From positions 26,582-90,581 of the forward strand of contig JAVVWP010000003.1 in the NCBI GenBank assembly GCA_036652055.1: DNA of 64,000 bases, written 5' to 3'. Below are positions 35,780 to 43,868 of this stretch, piece after piece. The first letter of the stretch is position 1. Every line of letters begins with the position of its first letter. Below the pieces are notes generated by a model. It ran no database searches, had not been told where the DNA came from, and saw only the letters and a list, made by a program, of their open reading frames with translations. The position numbers and the translations under genes are program-made. Origin of the DNA: Fimenecus sp036652055 (lineage in GTDB: Bacteria > Bacillota > Clostridia > Oscillospirales > Acutalibacteraceae).

Positions 35780-36670
35780 TCAATTATTAATGGTTGATGC
35801 AGGCAATTGTTTTTTGCTTTTATAAAGCTCACTAAACAGTGTTGCTCCTAAAATCAAGGCTGCACCAACAATTTGAAGTATTGTCATTTTTTCAGATAGC
35901 ACTAATGCTGAAAGAATTATTGCAGTTACAGGATCAATATAGCTATATACAGCAACGGTTTGTGCCTTTAGCTTTGTTATCGTTCCAAAATAAAGCAAAT
36001 ATGCTATCCCTGTATGAACTACTGCTACTATTAAAAGCAGTAACAATTCTTTAGATGTTAGTGTGAATGTACTTATCTTTTCAGTACAAAGGAGATATGG
36101 CAGAATTACAACCGCTGATACAAAGAGCTGAACTATTGTAGATTCTACACTTGAAATATCTTTTAAAAACTTATTTGAGATTACAATAATGGTATAAAAT
36201 ATTGCTGCACTAATTCCAAACGCAAACCCCATCTTGCTTATCTGCATATCGGAAGAAGAAAATACTCCTGATACAAATGCCATTCCAAGAAGTGAAAGGA
36301 AAATGCAAACAGCCTTTGAAACAGACATTTTTTCTTTAAATACAAATGGCGATAAAATAGCAACAAACACAGGTGCAAGATAATACATCAGCGTTGCATT
36401 TGCTATGCTTGTATATTTGTATGCTTCAAAAAGAAACATCCAATTAAAGCCTAAAGCCGCACCTGAAACAAGAAGAAAAATCCAATTCTTTTTTATGGAC
36501 TTAAATGAGATTTTCCTTTTTGTTATAATGCAGTAAATAATGATAATTAATGCACCAACAAATCCTCTAACAAAAGCTATTGCAGAAGATGGCAAGTTTA
36601 TATTTCTTATAAAAATTCCAAGACTTCCAAAAATCAACATTGCGAGCATCATTTTTAATTTATCTTTCAT
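35780..36670 (-). CDS. EamA/DMT-superfamily transporter
   Basis: A ten-helix drug/metabolite transporter made of two EamA repeats (residues ~1-137 and ~145-283), total 296 aa. Typical ends of repeats are APVFVAILSPFVFKEKMS and YIDPVTAIILSALVLSEKMT. Substrate unknown. Its ATG overlaps the trmD stop (TAATG), so it is at the tail of the ffh-rpsP-trmD transcript. Confidence 0.9.
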   Translation of the reverse strand: MKDKLKMMLAMLIFGSLGIFIRNINLPSSAIAFVRGFVGALIIIIYCIITKRKISFKSIKKNWIFLLVSGAALGFNWMFLFEAYKYTSIANATLMYYLAPVFVAILSPFVFKEKMSVSKAVCIFLSLLGMAFVSGVFSSSDMQISKMGFAFGISAAIFYTIIVISNKFLKDISSVESTIVQLFVSAVVILPYLLCTEKISTFTLTSKELLLLLIVAVVHTGIAYLLYFGTITKLKAQTVAVYSYIDPVTAIILSALVLSEKMTILQIVGAALILGATLFSELYKSKKQLPASTINN

Positions 36671-37395
36671 TACTTTATCTTTTTAAGGAATTCCTTATCT
36701 TTCTTTGTAAGCTCTGCATTTTGCAGCAGGTCAGGTCGCCTTAAAAGCGTTCTTTCAAGTGATTTTTCACGCCTCCATTTTTCAATATTAGCGTGATGCC
36801 CTGAAATTAAAACTTCGGGAACTTTTTTACTGTGCCACTCATAGGGGCGTGTGTACTGCGGATATTCTAAAAGGCTATTGTAATGGCTTTCAAGCTCTTT
36901 TGCCTCATCATTTGCAAGAACACCCTCAAGCATTCTCGAAACGCTGTCAGCAAGCACCAAGGCAGGAAGCTCACCACCCGTTAATACATAATCACCTATT
37001 GAAATTTCTTCGTCAACTATTTCTTCTATTACTCTTTCGTCAACGCCTTCATAATGACCACAAAGAATTGCTATATTTGAAAGCTTTGAAAGTTCTTTTA
37101 CCTTTTCCTGCGTGAGAGTTTTGCCCTGCGGTGACATATAAATAAGGTGTGGTTTTTCGCCTATTTTTTCACACAAGTCCATATAGCAATCGTAGATTGG
37201 CTGAGTTTGCATAAGCATTCCCATTCCACCGCCATAAGGGGCATCATCAACACGATTATGCTTATCAAGCGTATAATCTCGAATGTTTATCGTATTAATC
37301 GTTACATAGTTATTTTCTCTTGCTCTGCCTATAATGCTTTCTTTTAACACATTTTCGCACATTTCAGGGAAAAGAGTCAGAATATCAATTCGCAT
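36670..37395 (-). CDS. trmD: tRNA (guanine37-N1)-methyltransferase
   Basis: TrmD methylates G37 of tRNAs and prevents +1 frameshifting. The SPOUT knot is seen in YMSPQGKTL, LCGHYEGVDERV and EISIGDYVLTGGELPA. The catalytic region DDAPYGGGMGM and the tRNA-binding C-terminus (YTRPYEW, LISGHHANIEKWR) are intact. 241 residues. It follows rimM by 17 bp, in the usual rpsP-rimM-trmD order. Confidence 0.97.
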   Translation of the reverse strand: MRIDILTLFPEMCENVLKESIIGRARENNYVTINTINIRDYTLDKHNRVDDAPYGGGMGMLMQTQPIYDCYMDLCEKIGEKPHLIYMSPQGKTLTQEKVKELSKLSNIAILCGHYEGVDERVIEEIVDEEISIGDYVLTGGELPALVLADSVSRMLEGVLANDEAKELESHYNSLLEYPQYTRPYEWHSKKVPEVLISGHHANIEKWRREKSLERTLLRRPDLLQNAELTKKDKEFLKKIK

Positions 37396-37412
37396 ATTTT
37401 TGCATTCCTCTC

Positions 37413-37946
37413 TTATTCATCTCTTATTTCTGTTTTTTCAGAAAACAAGCCTTTTAAAGGTCTTATTTTTATAATTTCATTTTCAACATCGGTTTCAATT
37501 ACAACACTTTTTATAGCAGGAATTAAAACTTCTTCATTTTCGTCATTTGTTATTGCCCAGACATCATTTGCTCCAGTTTGTGACACATCTGTGATTTTTC
37601 CATAATTCTTTCCTGTATCAACATCAATAACATTACAGCCCATTAAATCCTCAATAAACCAAGTACCCTTTTCAAGCTTTGCATCTTCTCTTTTAATATA
37701 GAGGATTTTGTTTTTAAGGGTTGCTCCTTTTTCTATTGTATCTATTCCATCTATGGTTAAAAGCACAACATTCCCGTGGGGGCGTGAACCTGTCACTGTT
37801 AGCTTTTCATTTCCTTCTTTATCAAAGTAAAGGACATTGAAATCGTTTAAAAATTCTACATTATCACACCACGGATTTACTCGCAATTCGCCCTTTACAC
37901 CGTGAGTGCCAACAATTTGCCCTACTTCAAGATATTGTTTTATCAT
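37413..37946 (-). CDS. rimM: 16S rRNA processing protein RimM
   Basis: RimM binds ribosomal protein S19 and assists maturation of the 30S head. The N-terminal barrel starts with EVGQIVGTHGVKGELRV, and the C-terminal PRC barrel contains WFIEDLMGCNV and VLIPAIKSVV. I choose ATG at 37946 (MIKQYLEVG) with an AAAGGA site, giving 177 aa. A longer frame to 38006 would begin inside a terminator-like hairpin. Confidence 0.95.
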   Translation of the reverse strand: MIKQYLEVGQIVGTHGVKGELRVNPWCDNVEFLNDFNVLYFDKEGNEKLTVTGSRPHGNVVLLTIDGIDTIEKGATLKNKILYIKREDAKLEKGTWFIEDLMGCNVIDVDTGKNYGKITDVSQTGANDVWAITNDENEEVLIPAIKSVVIETDVENEIIKIRPLKGLFSEKTEIRDE

Positions 37947-37976
37947 AATTATTCCTTTTCGTTTTAATAATAAAAA

Positions 37977-38004
37977 GAGTACAAAGAGAAAATCTCTTGT
38001 ACTC
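37977..38004 (-). terminator. Intra-operon terminator/attenuator between khpA and rimM
   Basis: A 12-bp stem (GAGTACAAGAGA with its complement, one bulged A) and a 3-base loop, followed by TTTTT on the minus strand. It lies 11 bases after the khpA stop and 30 bases before rimM. It would reduce transcription of rimM-trmD relative to rpsP. Confidence 0.75.
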
Positions 38005-38014
38005 ATTTGTTGTT

Positions 38015-38248
38015 TTAGTCAATATCAACCTGAACTCGAGTACCATCTTTGATGGCACGAGCTTTCATAACGGTTCTTATTGCCTTTGCAATCCTGCCTT
38101 GTTTACCGATTACTCTGCCCATATCACCCTCGGCAACATGAAGATGATAGACAATTATTCCTCTGTCATCTGCATCGTCAACAGTAACGGACACTTCATC
38201 GGGCTTATCGACAAGCCCTTTTGCAATTAGTTCAAGAAGTTCTTTCAA
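38015..38248 (-). CDS. khpA: KH-domain RNA-binding protein KhpA
   Basis: A 77-residue single KH domain protein (formerly YlqC) that partners with KhpB in RNA binding and cell-elongation control in other Firmicutes. The KH loop is VIGKQGRIAKAI. I choose TTG at 38248 (MKELLELIAKGLVDKPDEV, matching the family start), with GGAGG eight bases upstream. Confidence 0.93.
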   Translation of the reverse strand: MKELLELIAKGLVDKPDEVSVTVDDADDRGIIVYHLHVAEGDMGRVIGKQGRIAKAIRTVMKARAIKDGTRVQVDID

Positions 38249-38263
38249 AGTAAACTCCTCCAA

Positions 38264-38509
38264 TTATTTAATAATTCCGCTTTTTTTAAGAAGTGCTTTT
38301 GCTGTTTCTGTTGGCTGAGCGCCGTTCTTAATCCATTGAGCTGCTTTTTCTGCATCAATATTGATTTCCGCAGGGTTTTTCATTGGGTCAAATGTACCGA
38401 TTTCTTCGATAAATCTGCCATCACGAGGTGCTTTTGAATCTGCTACTACCACACGATAAAAAGGGTTTCTCTTTGCACCTAAGCGACGAAGTCTGATTTT
38501 TACTGCCAT
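38264..38509 (-). CDS. rpsP: 30S ribosomal protein S16
   Basis: S16 is an early 30S assembly protein. The sequence begins MAVKIRLRRLGAKRNPFYR and has the usual length of 81 residues. The ATG at 38509 follows GGAGG by eight bases; the TTG at 38524 is part of that site. It lies between ffh and khpA in the conserved order. Confidence 0.97.
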   Translation of the reverse strand: MAVKIRLRRLGAKRNPFYRVVVADSKAPRDGRFIEEIGTFDPMKNPAEINIDAEKAAQWIKNGAQPTETAKALLKKSGIIK

Positions 38510-38571
38510 TGTTTTTTCCTCCAAAAATATATAAAAATTTAATTTATACCAATCACTAAATTTAGTGTTGA

Positions 38572-39912
38572 TTACATAAAGTTGCCGCCGAAATTACCCA
38601 TTTTGCTAAATCGACGCCTTGAACCTTTTGAGTTCATTTGCTTGAACATTTTTTGCATATCTCGATATTGCTTTAAAAGTCTGTTGACATCTTCAACCTG
38701 CATTCCACAGCCTGCTGCAATTCTTCGTTTTCTTGAGGGATTGATAACATCAGGATTTTTTCTCTCTTTTGGTGTCATTGAACGAATAATTGCTTGAACT
38801 CTATCAAACTGATGCTCATCAATATCAACATCTTTTATCTTGTTGCCGATACCAGGAAGCATACCTAAAAGGTCTTTCATTGAACCCATTTTTCTAACCT
38901 GTTGTATTTGCTCTAAAAGGTCATTAAGGTCAAACTTATTCTTTTTAAGCCTTTCCTGCATTTCTTCGGCAGTTTTTTCGTCAAGTGCCAATTCTGCCTT
39001 TTCAATGAGAGAAAGAACATCGCCCATTCCGAGAATTCGAGATGCCATTCTTTCAGGGTAGAAATAATCAAGCTCATCTAATTTTTCGCCAAGACCTACG
39101 AATTTAATTGGCTTGCCCGTAACTGCTCTTGCTGAAAGAGCCGCACCGCCTCTTGTATCACCGTCCATCTTAGTTAGAACCATTCCATCAATACCGAGTG
39201 CATCATCAAAGCTGCTTGCAACGGTAACTGCATCTTGACCTGTCATTGCATCAACAACTAAGAGAATTTCGTTGGGCTGTACTGCTGATTTGATGTTTTT
39301 AAGCTCATTCATAAGCTCCTCATCAATATGTAAACGCCCTGCAGTATCTAAAAACACATAGTCATTGCCTTGGTCTTTTGCAAGTGAAAGTGCCTTGGTT
39401 GCAATTTCGATAGGATCAATCTGCCCCATTTCAAAAACGGGAACTCCTACCTGCTCGCCTACAACTTGAAGCTGCTTTATTGCTGCTGGGCGATAAACAT
39501 CGCACGCAACCAAAAGAGGTCTATGCCCTTCTTTTTTTAGCTTTAGGGCAATTTTTGCACAATGGGTAGTTTTACCTGAACCTTGAAGCCCACACATCAT
39601 AACAACTGTTGGACCGTGAGAAGCCGTGTTTAACCTTGTTTGCGTGCCACCCATTAGCTCAGTTAACTCTTCATTAACAATTTTTATAACCATTTGTGCA
39701 GGGGTAAGACTTTCAGTAACCTGTGCGCCAATAGCACGCTCTGTTACCTTTGCTGTGAAATCTTTTGCTACTTTATAGTTAACATCAGCCTCAAGAAGTG
39801 CAAGACGCACCTCTCTCATTGCTTCCTTAACATCGTTTTCATTAAGGCTGCCCTTACTGCGAAGCCGTTTAAAAGCAGCTTCTAATTTATCTGATAAGCC
39901 TTCAAATGCCAT
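38572..39912 (-). CDS. ffh: Signal recognition particle GTPase Ffh
   Basis: Ffh binds signal sequences and SRP RNA and delivers ribosomes to FtsY. The N domain (residues 1-90) and G domain (MCGLQGSGKTTHCAKIA, DTAGRLHID, TKMDGDTRGGAA) are present. The methionine-rich M domain (from ~residue 300) includes the RNA-binding RRRIAAGCG segment. 446 residues, normal. It follows ylxM by 16 bp, with a GAGG ribosome binding site. Confidence 0.97.
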   Translation of the reverse strand: MAFEGLSDKLEAAFKRLRSKGSLNENDVKEAMREVRLALLEADVNYKVAKDFTAKVTERAIGAQVTESLTPAQMVIKIVNEELTELMGGTQTRLNTASHGPTVVMMCGLQGSGKTTHCAKIALKLKKEGHRPLLVACDVYRPAAIKQLQVVGEQVGVPVFEMGQIDPIEIATKALSLAKDQGNDYVFLDTAGRLHIDEELMNELKNIKSAVQPNEILLVVDAMTGQDAVTVASSFDDALGIDGMVLTKMDGDTRGGAALSARAVTGKPIKFVGLGEKLDELDYFYPERMASRILGMGDVLSLIEKAELALDEKTAEEMQERLKKNKFDLNDLLEQIQQVRKMGSMKDLLGMLPGIGNKIKDVDIDEHQFDRVQAIIRSMTPKERKNPDVINPSRKRRIAAGCGMQVEDVNRLLKQYRDMQKMFKQMNSKGSRRRFSKMGNFGGNFM

Positions 39913-39928
39913 TTTTCATACCTCTACT

Positions 39929-40291
39929 TTATTCTGTAATTGAAAGCGCAAGTGATTTAATCTTAACTGTTGTATCGTTAATTTCTCTTGATAAACCGTG
40001 ATTTAAGTTGTATTCGTTTATTTCGTCGGCACAAGTAATTATTTCGTTAAGTGAATTTTTAATATCATTAAATCTTTTTGCAAATCCCAAACGATTTTCC
40101 ATATCATAAAGCTGGGTTTCGGCTCGTTTAATTGCATCACGAACACCTTGACGGGTTATTCCCTCGTTTTCTGCAATTTCGGAAAGAGAAAGGTCATCGT
40201 TGTAATAAAACCCAAGAAAATCCTTCTGTTTTACTGTCAACATTTCACCATAAAAGTCAAGCAAAATTGTAAGTTCAACATTATTTGCCAT
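39929..40291 (-). CDS. ylxM: YlxM-family helix-turn-helix protein (SRP-associated)
   Basis: A 120-residue UPF0122 protein with a sigma-70 region 4-like helix-turn-helix (LSLSEIAENEGITRQGVRDAIKRAE). It is always found upstream of ffh in Firmicutes and binds the SRP in streptococci. GGAGAGG ribosome binding site. First gene of the ylxM-ffh-rpsP-khpA-rimM-trmD-eamA run. Confidence 0.93.
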   Translation of the reverse strand: MANNVELTILLDFYGEMLTVKQKDFLGFYYNDDLSLSEIAENEGITRQGVRDAIKRAETQLYDMENRLGFAKRFNDIKNSLNEIITCADEINEYNLNHGLSREINDTTVKIKSLALSITE

Positions 40292-40479
40292 ATTTTAAAC
40301 CTCTCCTTCTTTATTAAGCGGTGTAAAGTTATTTGCTTTACAGTGAGTTATTATACTAAATATATTTTGTTTTGTCAAGCAAAAAAAGCAAAAATAAAAA
40401 ATATTTAATCTGATTAATTTTATAAAAAAGGCTTTGTCTTTTATTTGATTTAGTGCTATCATTATATTGAGGTGACGAT

Positions 40480-41724
40480 TTGAAAGAATATGAAATAGAC
40501 GCAGTGACAACTATGTATCCTGCTCTAAGCGGAAGTAAACACGGATATGTTTATAGAATTTGTGTAATTCTTAAAAAAGAAATAAATGAAAAAGCTATAA
40601 AACAGGCGGTTATCGATTTAGCTCCACGCTTTCCTATTATGTATACACATCTTAAAAAGAACTTTTTAAGATATACTCAAATTGAGTCAACAGATTTTGA
40701 TATTGTTGAATTTAGAAAAACTCCAAAACTCTTTATGCCCGAACTTTATGATACTAATAAGCCTGCATTTCGCATTTATTGTGATGGTATTAGAATGTCC
40801 TTTGACATTTTTCACGCAAATGGTGACGGAACTGCGGCTATGATTTATATTAAAACCTTGCTATCTCATTATTTAGAGGTTTTAGGAATATCATCTGAAA
40901 ATATTGATGGCATAGCTAAATTAAATCAATCTCCAACCGAAAATGAGCTTAAAGATGATTATCTTACATACTGTGAAAAAGGGCGAAAATCATCTTTAAA
41001 TGATGCAAATGCTTTTATGCTTAAATATCCACTCAAAGAAGATTATTTCAGAATGCTATGTATTAAAATACCTGTAATTGAACTGAAATCTATTATTAAG
41101 CCTAAGGGGTTCACTATATCTGAATATTTAATAGCTACCCTTTATGAAGCTGTTAAAACGCAATATGATGTTAATAAAACAAAAAAGCCTATTAAAATAT
41201 CCGTTCCGATTAATTTAAGGCAATTTTTTAAATCTGACTCTTTTAGAAATTTTGCTTATTTTACTAATGTTGCATTGTATCCAAAAGAAAATTTAAGCTT
41301 TGATGAAATTATGTTAAGCACAAAAAAGCAACTTCAAAAAGCAACTGAAATGGAAAATTTGCTAAATTCTATAACTCAAGCTTCACGCCTTTTAAAAGAG
41401 CCTTATATGAAGTATCTACCAAGAGTTGCTAAAGATTTTTGCATTAAAGTTGGTTATAAGATTTTTGGAAGAAATAAAATGACGCTTACTTTTTCTAATA
41501 TGGGAGTTCAAGCTTTGCCAAAAGAAATCGAAGAAATTATTGATAGGTTTGAAATACATCTTGGCTCGACCGATGGATATGTAAATTCAGCCGCAATAGG
41601 ATTTGACGGTTATATTTCAATGTGTATGTGCTTTTCGAGTGAGGATAAAAGCCTTGAAAACAAGTTTATTGAAATACTTGAAAGCGATGGAATTAATGTA
41701 ACCAAAAGCGAACTCACGGTTTAA
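40480..41724 (+). CDS. Condensation-like/alcohol acyltransferase family protein
   Basis: A 414-residue protein of the CoA-dependent acyltransferase/condensation superfamily. The catalytic HxxxDG-type motif appears as HANGDGTAAM (residues ~111-120). The N-terminal half ends near a DFxx-like hinge, and VPINLRQFF is typical of the family. Relatives include papA-like and alcohol O-acetyltransferase proteins. No NRPS partners are adjacent, so it probably acylates a small molecule or lipid. TTG start (40480) after GAGGTG. It is the only plus-strand gene between 30 and 54 kb. Confidence 0.75.
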   Translation: MKEYEIDAVTTMYPALSGSKHGYVYRICVILKKEINEKAIKQAVIDLAPRFPIMYTHLKKNFLRYTQIESTDFDIVEFRKTPKLFMPELYDTNKPAFRIYCDGIRMSFDIFHANGDGTAAMIYIKTLLSHYLEVLGISSENIDGIAKLNQSPTENELKDDYLTYCEKGRKSSLNDANAFMLKYPLKEDYFRMLCIKIPVIELKSIIKPKGFTISEYLIATLYEAVKTQYDVNKTKKPIKISVPINLRQFFKSDSFRNFAYFTNVALYPKENLSFDEIMLSTKKQLQKATEMENLLNSITQASRLLKEPYMKYLPRVAKDFCIKVGYKIFGRNKMTLTFSNMGVQALPKEIEEIIDRFEIHLGSTDGYVNSAAIGFDGYISMCMCFSSEDKSLENKFIEILESDGINVTKSELTV

Positions 41725-41738
41725 AATAAAATAATTAT

Positions 41739-41774
41739 AAAAGCTGTTTAGTCAAAATTGATTAAACAGCTTTT
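41739..41774. terminator. Bidirectional terminator between acyltransferase and ruvX
   Basis: A 12-bp stem (AAAAGCTGTTTA / TAAACAGCTTTT) with a 12-base loop, flanked by T or A runs. It serves convergent transcripts and overlaps the last codons of ruvX. Confidence 0.88.
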
Positions 41775-42178
41775 GTTCTGGCTAAATAGCTTTCTAAAAT
41801 TATAACTGCTGACACTGCATCAACAATTTCTTTTCGCTTTTTGCCTCTTGTGTTTGTCATATTAAGTGCATTGTGAGCTGAAACCGTTGTTAGGCGTTCA
41901 TCTTCAAAATCAAGTGGCAACCCTGTTTTTTCTATAAGCAATTTTGAAAATTCCTTACTCGCCTCTGCTCTAAATCCTTGTGAACCGTCCATATTTTTTG
42001 GAAGCCCTAAAATGATTTTTTCTGCCTTTCGCTCGGCTACTATTTCTGCTATTTTATCAGCTAATTTATCAGCATTTCTCTCTGTTATAACACAGACAGG
42101 TGACGCTAACATCTGCATTTTATCACAAATGGCAATGCCCGTTCTGACATCACCGTAATCAACTGATAAAATTACCAT
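41762..42178 (-). CDS. ruvX: RuvX/YqgF-type Holliday junction resolvase-like nuclease
   Basis: A 138-residue RNase H-like protein implicated in 16S rRNA 5'-end processing and recombination. The active-site aspartates lie in LSVDYGDVRTGIA, ILGLPKNMDGSQG is conserved, and FEDERLTT carries an acidic pair. The ATG overlaps the pyrD end by 7 bp, so it rides at the end of the pyrimidine operon. Confidence 0.93.
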   Translation of the reverse strand: MVILSVDYGDVRTGIAICDKMQMLASPVCVITERNADKLADKIAEIVAERKAEKIILGLPKNMDGSQGFRAEASKEFSKLLIEKTGLPLDFEDERLTTVSAHNALNMTNTRGKKRKEIVDAVSAVIILESYLARTKAV

Positions 42179-43083
42179 ATTTGCACCTTGCCGACTATAT
42201 CATTAACACTTTTTTCATTGTTACTGTCAAGATATTCTTCTATTCCGCTGATAATTTTAAGTGGTGCATAAGCATCTGTAAAGTTTGCTGTTCCTACTTG
42301 AATTGCCGACGCACCTGCTAAAAGCATTTCAACTGCATCTTCCCATTTAGTAATTCCACCCATTCCGACAACTGGAATTTTAACACGAGATGCCACCTGC
42401 CAAACCATTCTAAGAGCAACAGGGAAAACAGCAGCTCCTGACATTCCGCCCGTATTGTTTTTTAGGAGAGGTCTGCGAGAATTAATATCGATTTTCATTC
42501 CTGTTAAAGTGTTTATAAGCGAAACTGCATCTGCTCCGCCTGCTTCTGCGGCTGCTGCCATTTCAGCAATATCAGTTACATTCGGTGTGAGCTTTATCAT
42601 AATTGGCTTATCACTGATTTTTTTGACTTCTTTTGTAATATTCTCAACGCTTTTTGCAGATGTTCCAAATGATACTCCGCCCTCTTTAACATTTGGGCAA
42701 GAAATATTTAGTTCTATCATATCAACTGCCGAGCCATTTAGTTTTTCGGCTGTCATTAAATAATCTTCAATTTTACTGCCTGCAATATTTGCAATTATAA
42801 CCGTTCCTTGCTCTTTAAGCCACGGCACTTCGTTTTGCAGAAAAGCATCAACTCCAGGATTTTGAAGCCCCACACTATTGAGTATTCCTGAAGGCGTTTC
42901 AGCTATTCGAGGCGGTAAATTACCATCTCTTTCGAAAAGAGTTGTACCTTTGCAAGAAATTCCACCGAGCCTATTAATCGGATATATTTGATTGTATTCA
43001 CGCCCAAAGCCAAAAGTTCCGCTTGCGGTTATTACAGGATTTTTAAATTCTATACCTGCGATATTTACTCTTAAATCAGCCAT
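42172..43083 (-). CDS. pyrD: Dihydroorotate dehydrogenase B, catalytic subunit
   Basis: PyrDB oxidises dihydroorotate to orotate with FMN, passing electrons to PyrK and NAD+. The class 1B catalytic cysteine is in NISCPNVKEGG. FMN-binding segments include PVVGMGGITKWEDA and LAGASAIQVGTA. The true start is ATG at 43083 (MADLRVNIAG) after AAAGGAGG, giving 303 residues; upstream in-frame codons belong to overlapping pyrK. All expected motifs are present. Confidence 0.96.
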   Translation of the reverse strand: MADLRVNIAGIEFKNPVITASGTFGFGREYNQIYPINRLGGISCKGTTLFERDGNLPPRIAETPSGILNSVGLQNPGVDAFLQNEVPWLKEQGTVIIANIAGSKIEDYLMTAEKLNGSAVDMIELNISCPNVKEGGVSFGTSAKSVENITKEVKKISDKPIMIKLTPNVTDIAEMAAAAEAGGADAVSLINTLTGMKIDINSRRPLLKNNTGGMSGAAVFPVALRMVWQVASRVKIPVVGMGGITKWEDAVEMLLAGASAIQVGTANFTDAYAPLKIISGIEEYLDSNNEKSVNDIVGKVQIW

Positions 43084-43843
43084 CAAATACAACCTCCTTT
43101 GCATTAAATATAGGTCCGTTTTTGCAGACATGGCGGAAATGTTCGCCATCATTTTCTTTCGTTTTGCAAGCACATACAAGGCAAGCGCCAACTCCACAGC
43201 CCATTCTTTGCTCTAACGAAACATAACATTCTGCCGAAAAGTCCTCGCACATTTTAGCAATCCCTTTTAGCATAGGCATAGGGCCACACGCATAGACAAC
43301 TGCTGAATTATCTTCTTCTAAAAGTGGCTTTAAAACATCAGTTACAAAGCCTTTTGTTCCAAAAGAGCCATCATTTGTTGTCACATAAACTTTTTCACAG
43401 GCTGTTTCAAACTTTTCTTTTAGAATTACATTTTCTTTGCCCCTAAAGCCTAAAATTGCAATAGAATTTTTGCCATAATCTTGACACGCACCGAGCATTG
43501 GAGGTGTGCCAATTCCGCCACCTATAAATATTGCTTTTTTTGATTTGTCGGGGAAAAATCCATTTCCAAGAGGCCCTAATATATCGAGTTCGTCGCCGAC
43601 TTTTCGAGTAGCGAGCCACGCAGTTCCCTCGCCTCTTATTTCAAACACAATTGTTATTGTTCCGTTTTCTTCATCAATTTCACTTATTGAAATCGGGCGT
43701 CGAAGTGTTTTTCCATCACATAAAATGTTGACAAACCGACCGCACCAGCTATCTTTTGCAAGGCTTTTGCAATCAATAACAAAGCTAAAAGTAGTTGAAT
43801 TAATTTTTTCGATGGATTTTATTTTATAAATAAATTGAGTCAT
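43076..43843 (-). CDS. pyrK: Dihydroorotate dehydrogenase B, electron-transfer subunit
   Basis: PyrK carries FAD and a 2Fe-2S cluster and links PyrD to NAD+. The FAD site (RPISISEID), NAD-binding IFIGGGIGTPPMLGACQ and the cluster cysteines (MGCGVGACLVCACK ... HVCKNGP) are visible. 255 residues. It starts 25 bp after carB with an AAGGAG site and overlaps pyrD by 8 bp. Confidence 0.95.
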   Translation of the reverse strand: MTQFIYKIKSIEKINSTTFSFVIDCKSLAKDSWCGRFVNILCDGKTLRRPISISEIDEENGTITIVFEIRGEGTAWLATRKVGDELDILGPLGNGFFPDKSKKAIFIGGGIGTPPMLGACQDYGKNSIAILGFRGKENVILKEKFETACEKVYVTTNDGSFGTKGFVTDVLKPLLEEDNSAVVYACGPMPMLKGIAKMCEDFSAECYVSLEQRMGCGVGACLVCACKTKENDGEHFRHVCKNGPIFNAKEVVFDG

Positions 43844-43868
43844 ATTTTACTCCTTATTGAGGTGATTA

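Noticed and set aside
37947..38006. N-terminal extension of rimM to 38006
   Set aside because: It would start inside the terminator hairpin and adds a non-family hydrophobic stretch; the ATG at 37946 has a good ribosome binding site.
38554..38567. CACTAAATTTAGTG palindrome between rpsP and ffh as a terminator
   Set aside because: No T run follows on the transcribed strand and the stem is AT-rich. It could be an operator but there is no support.
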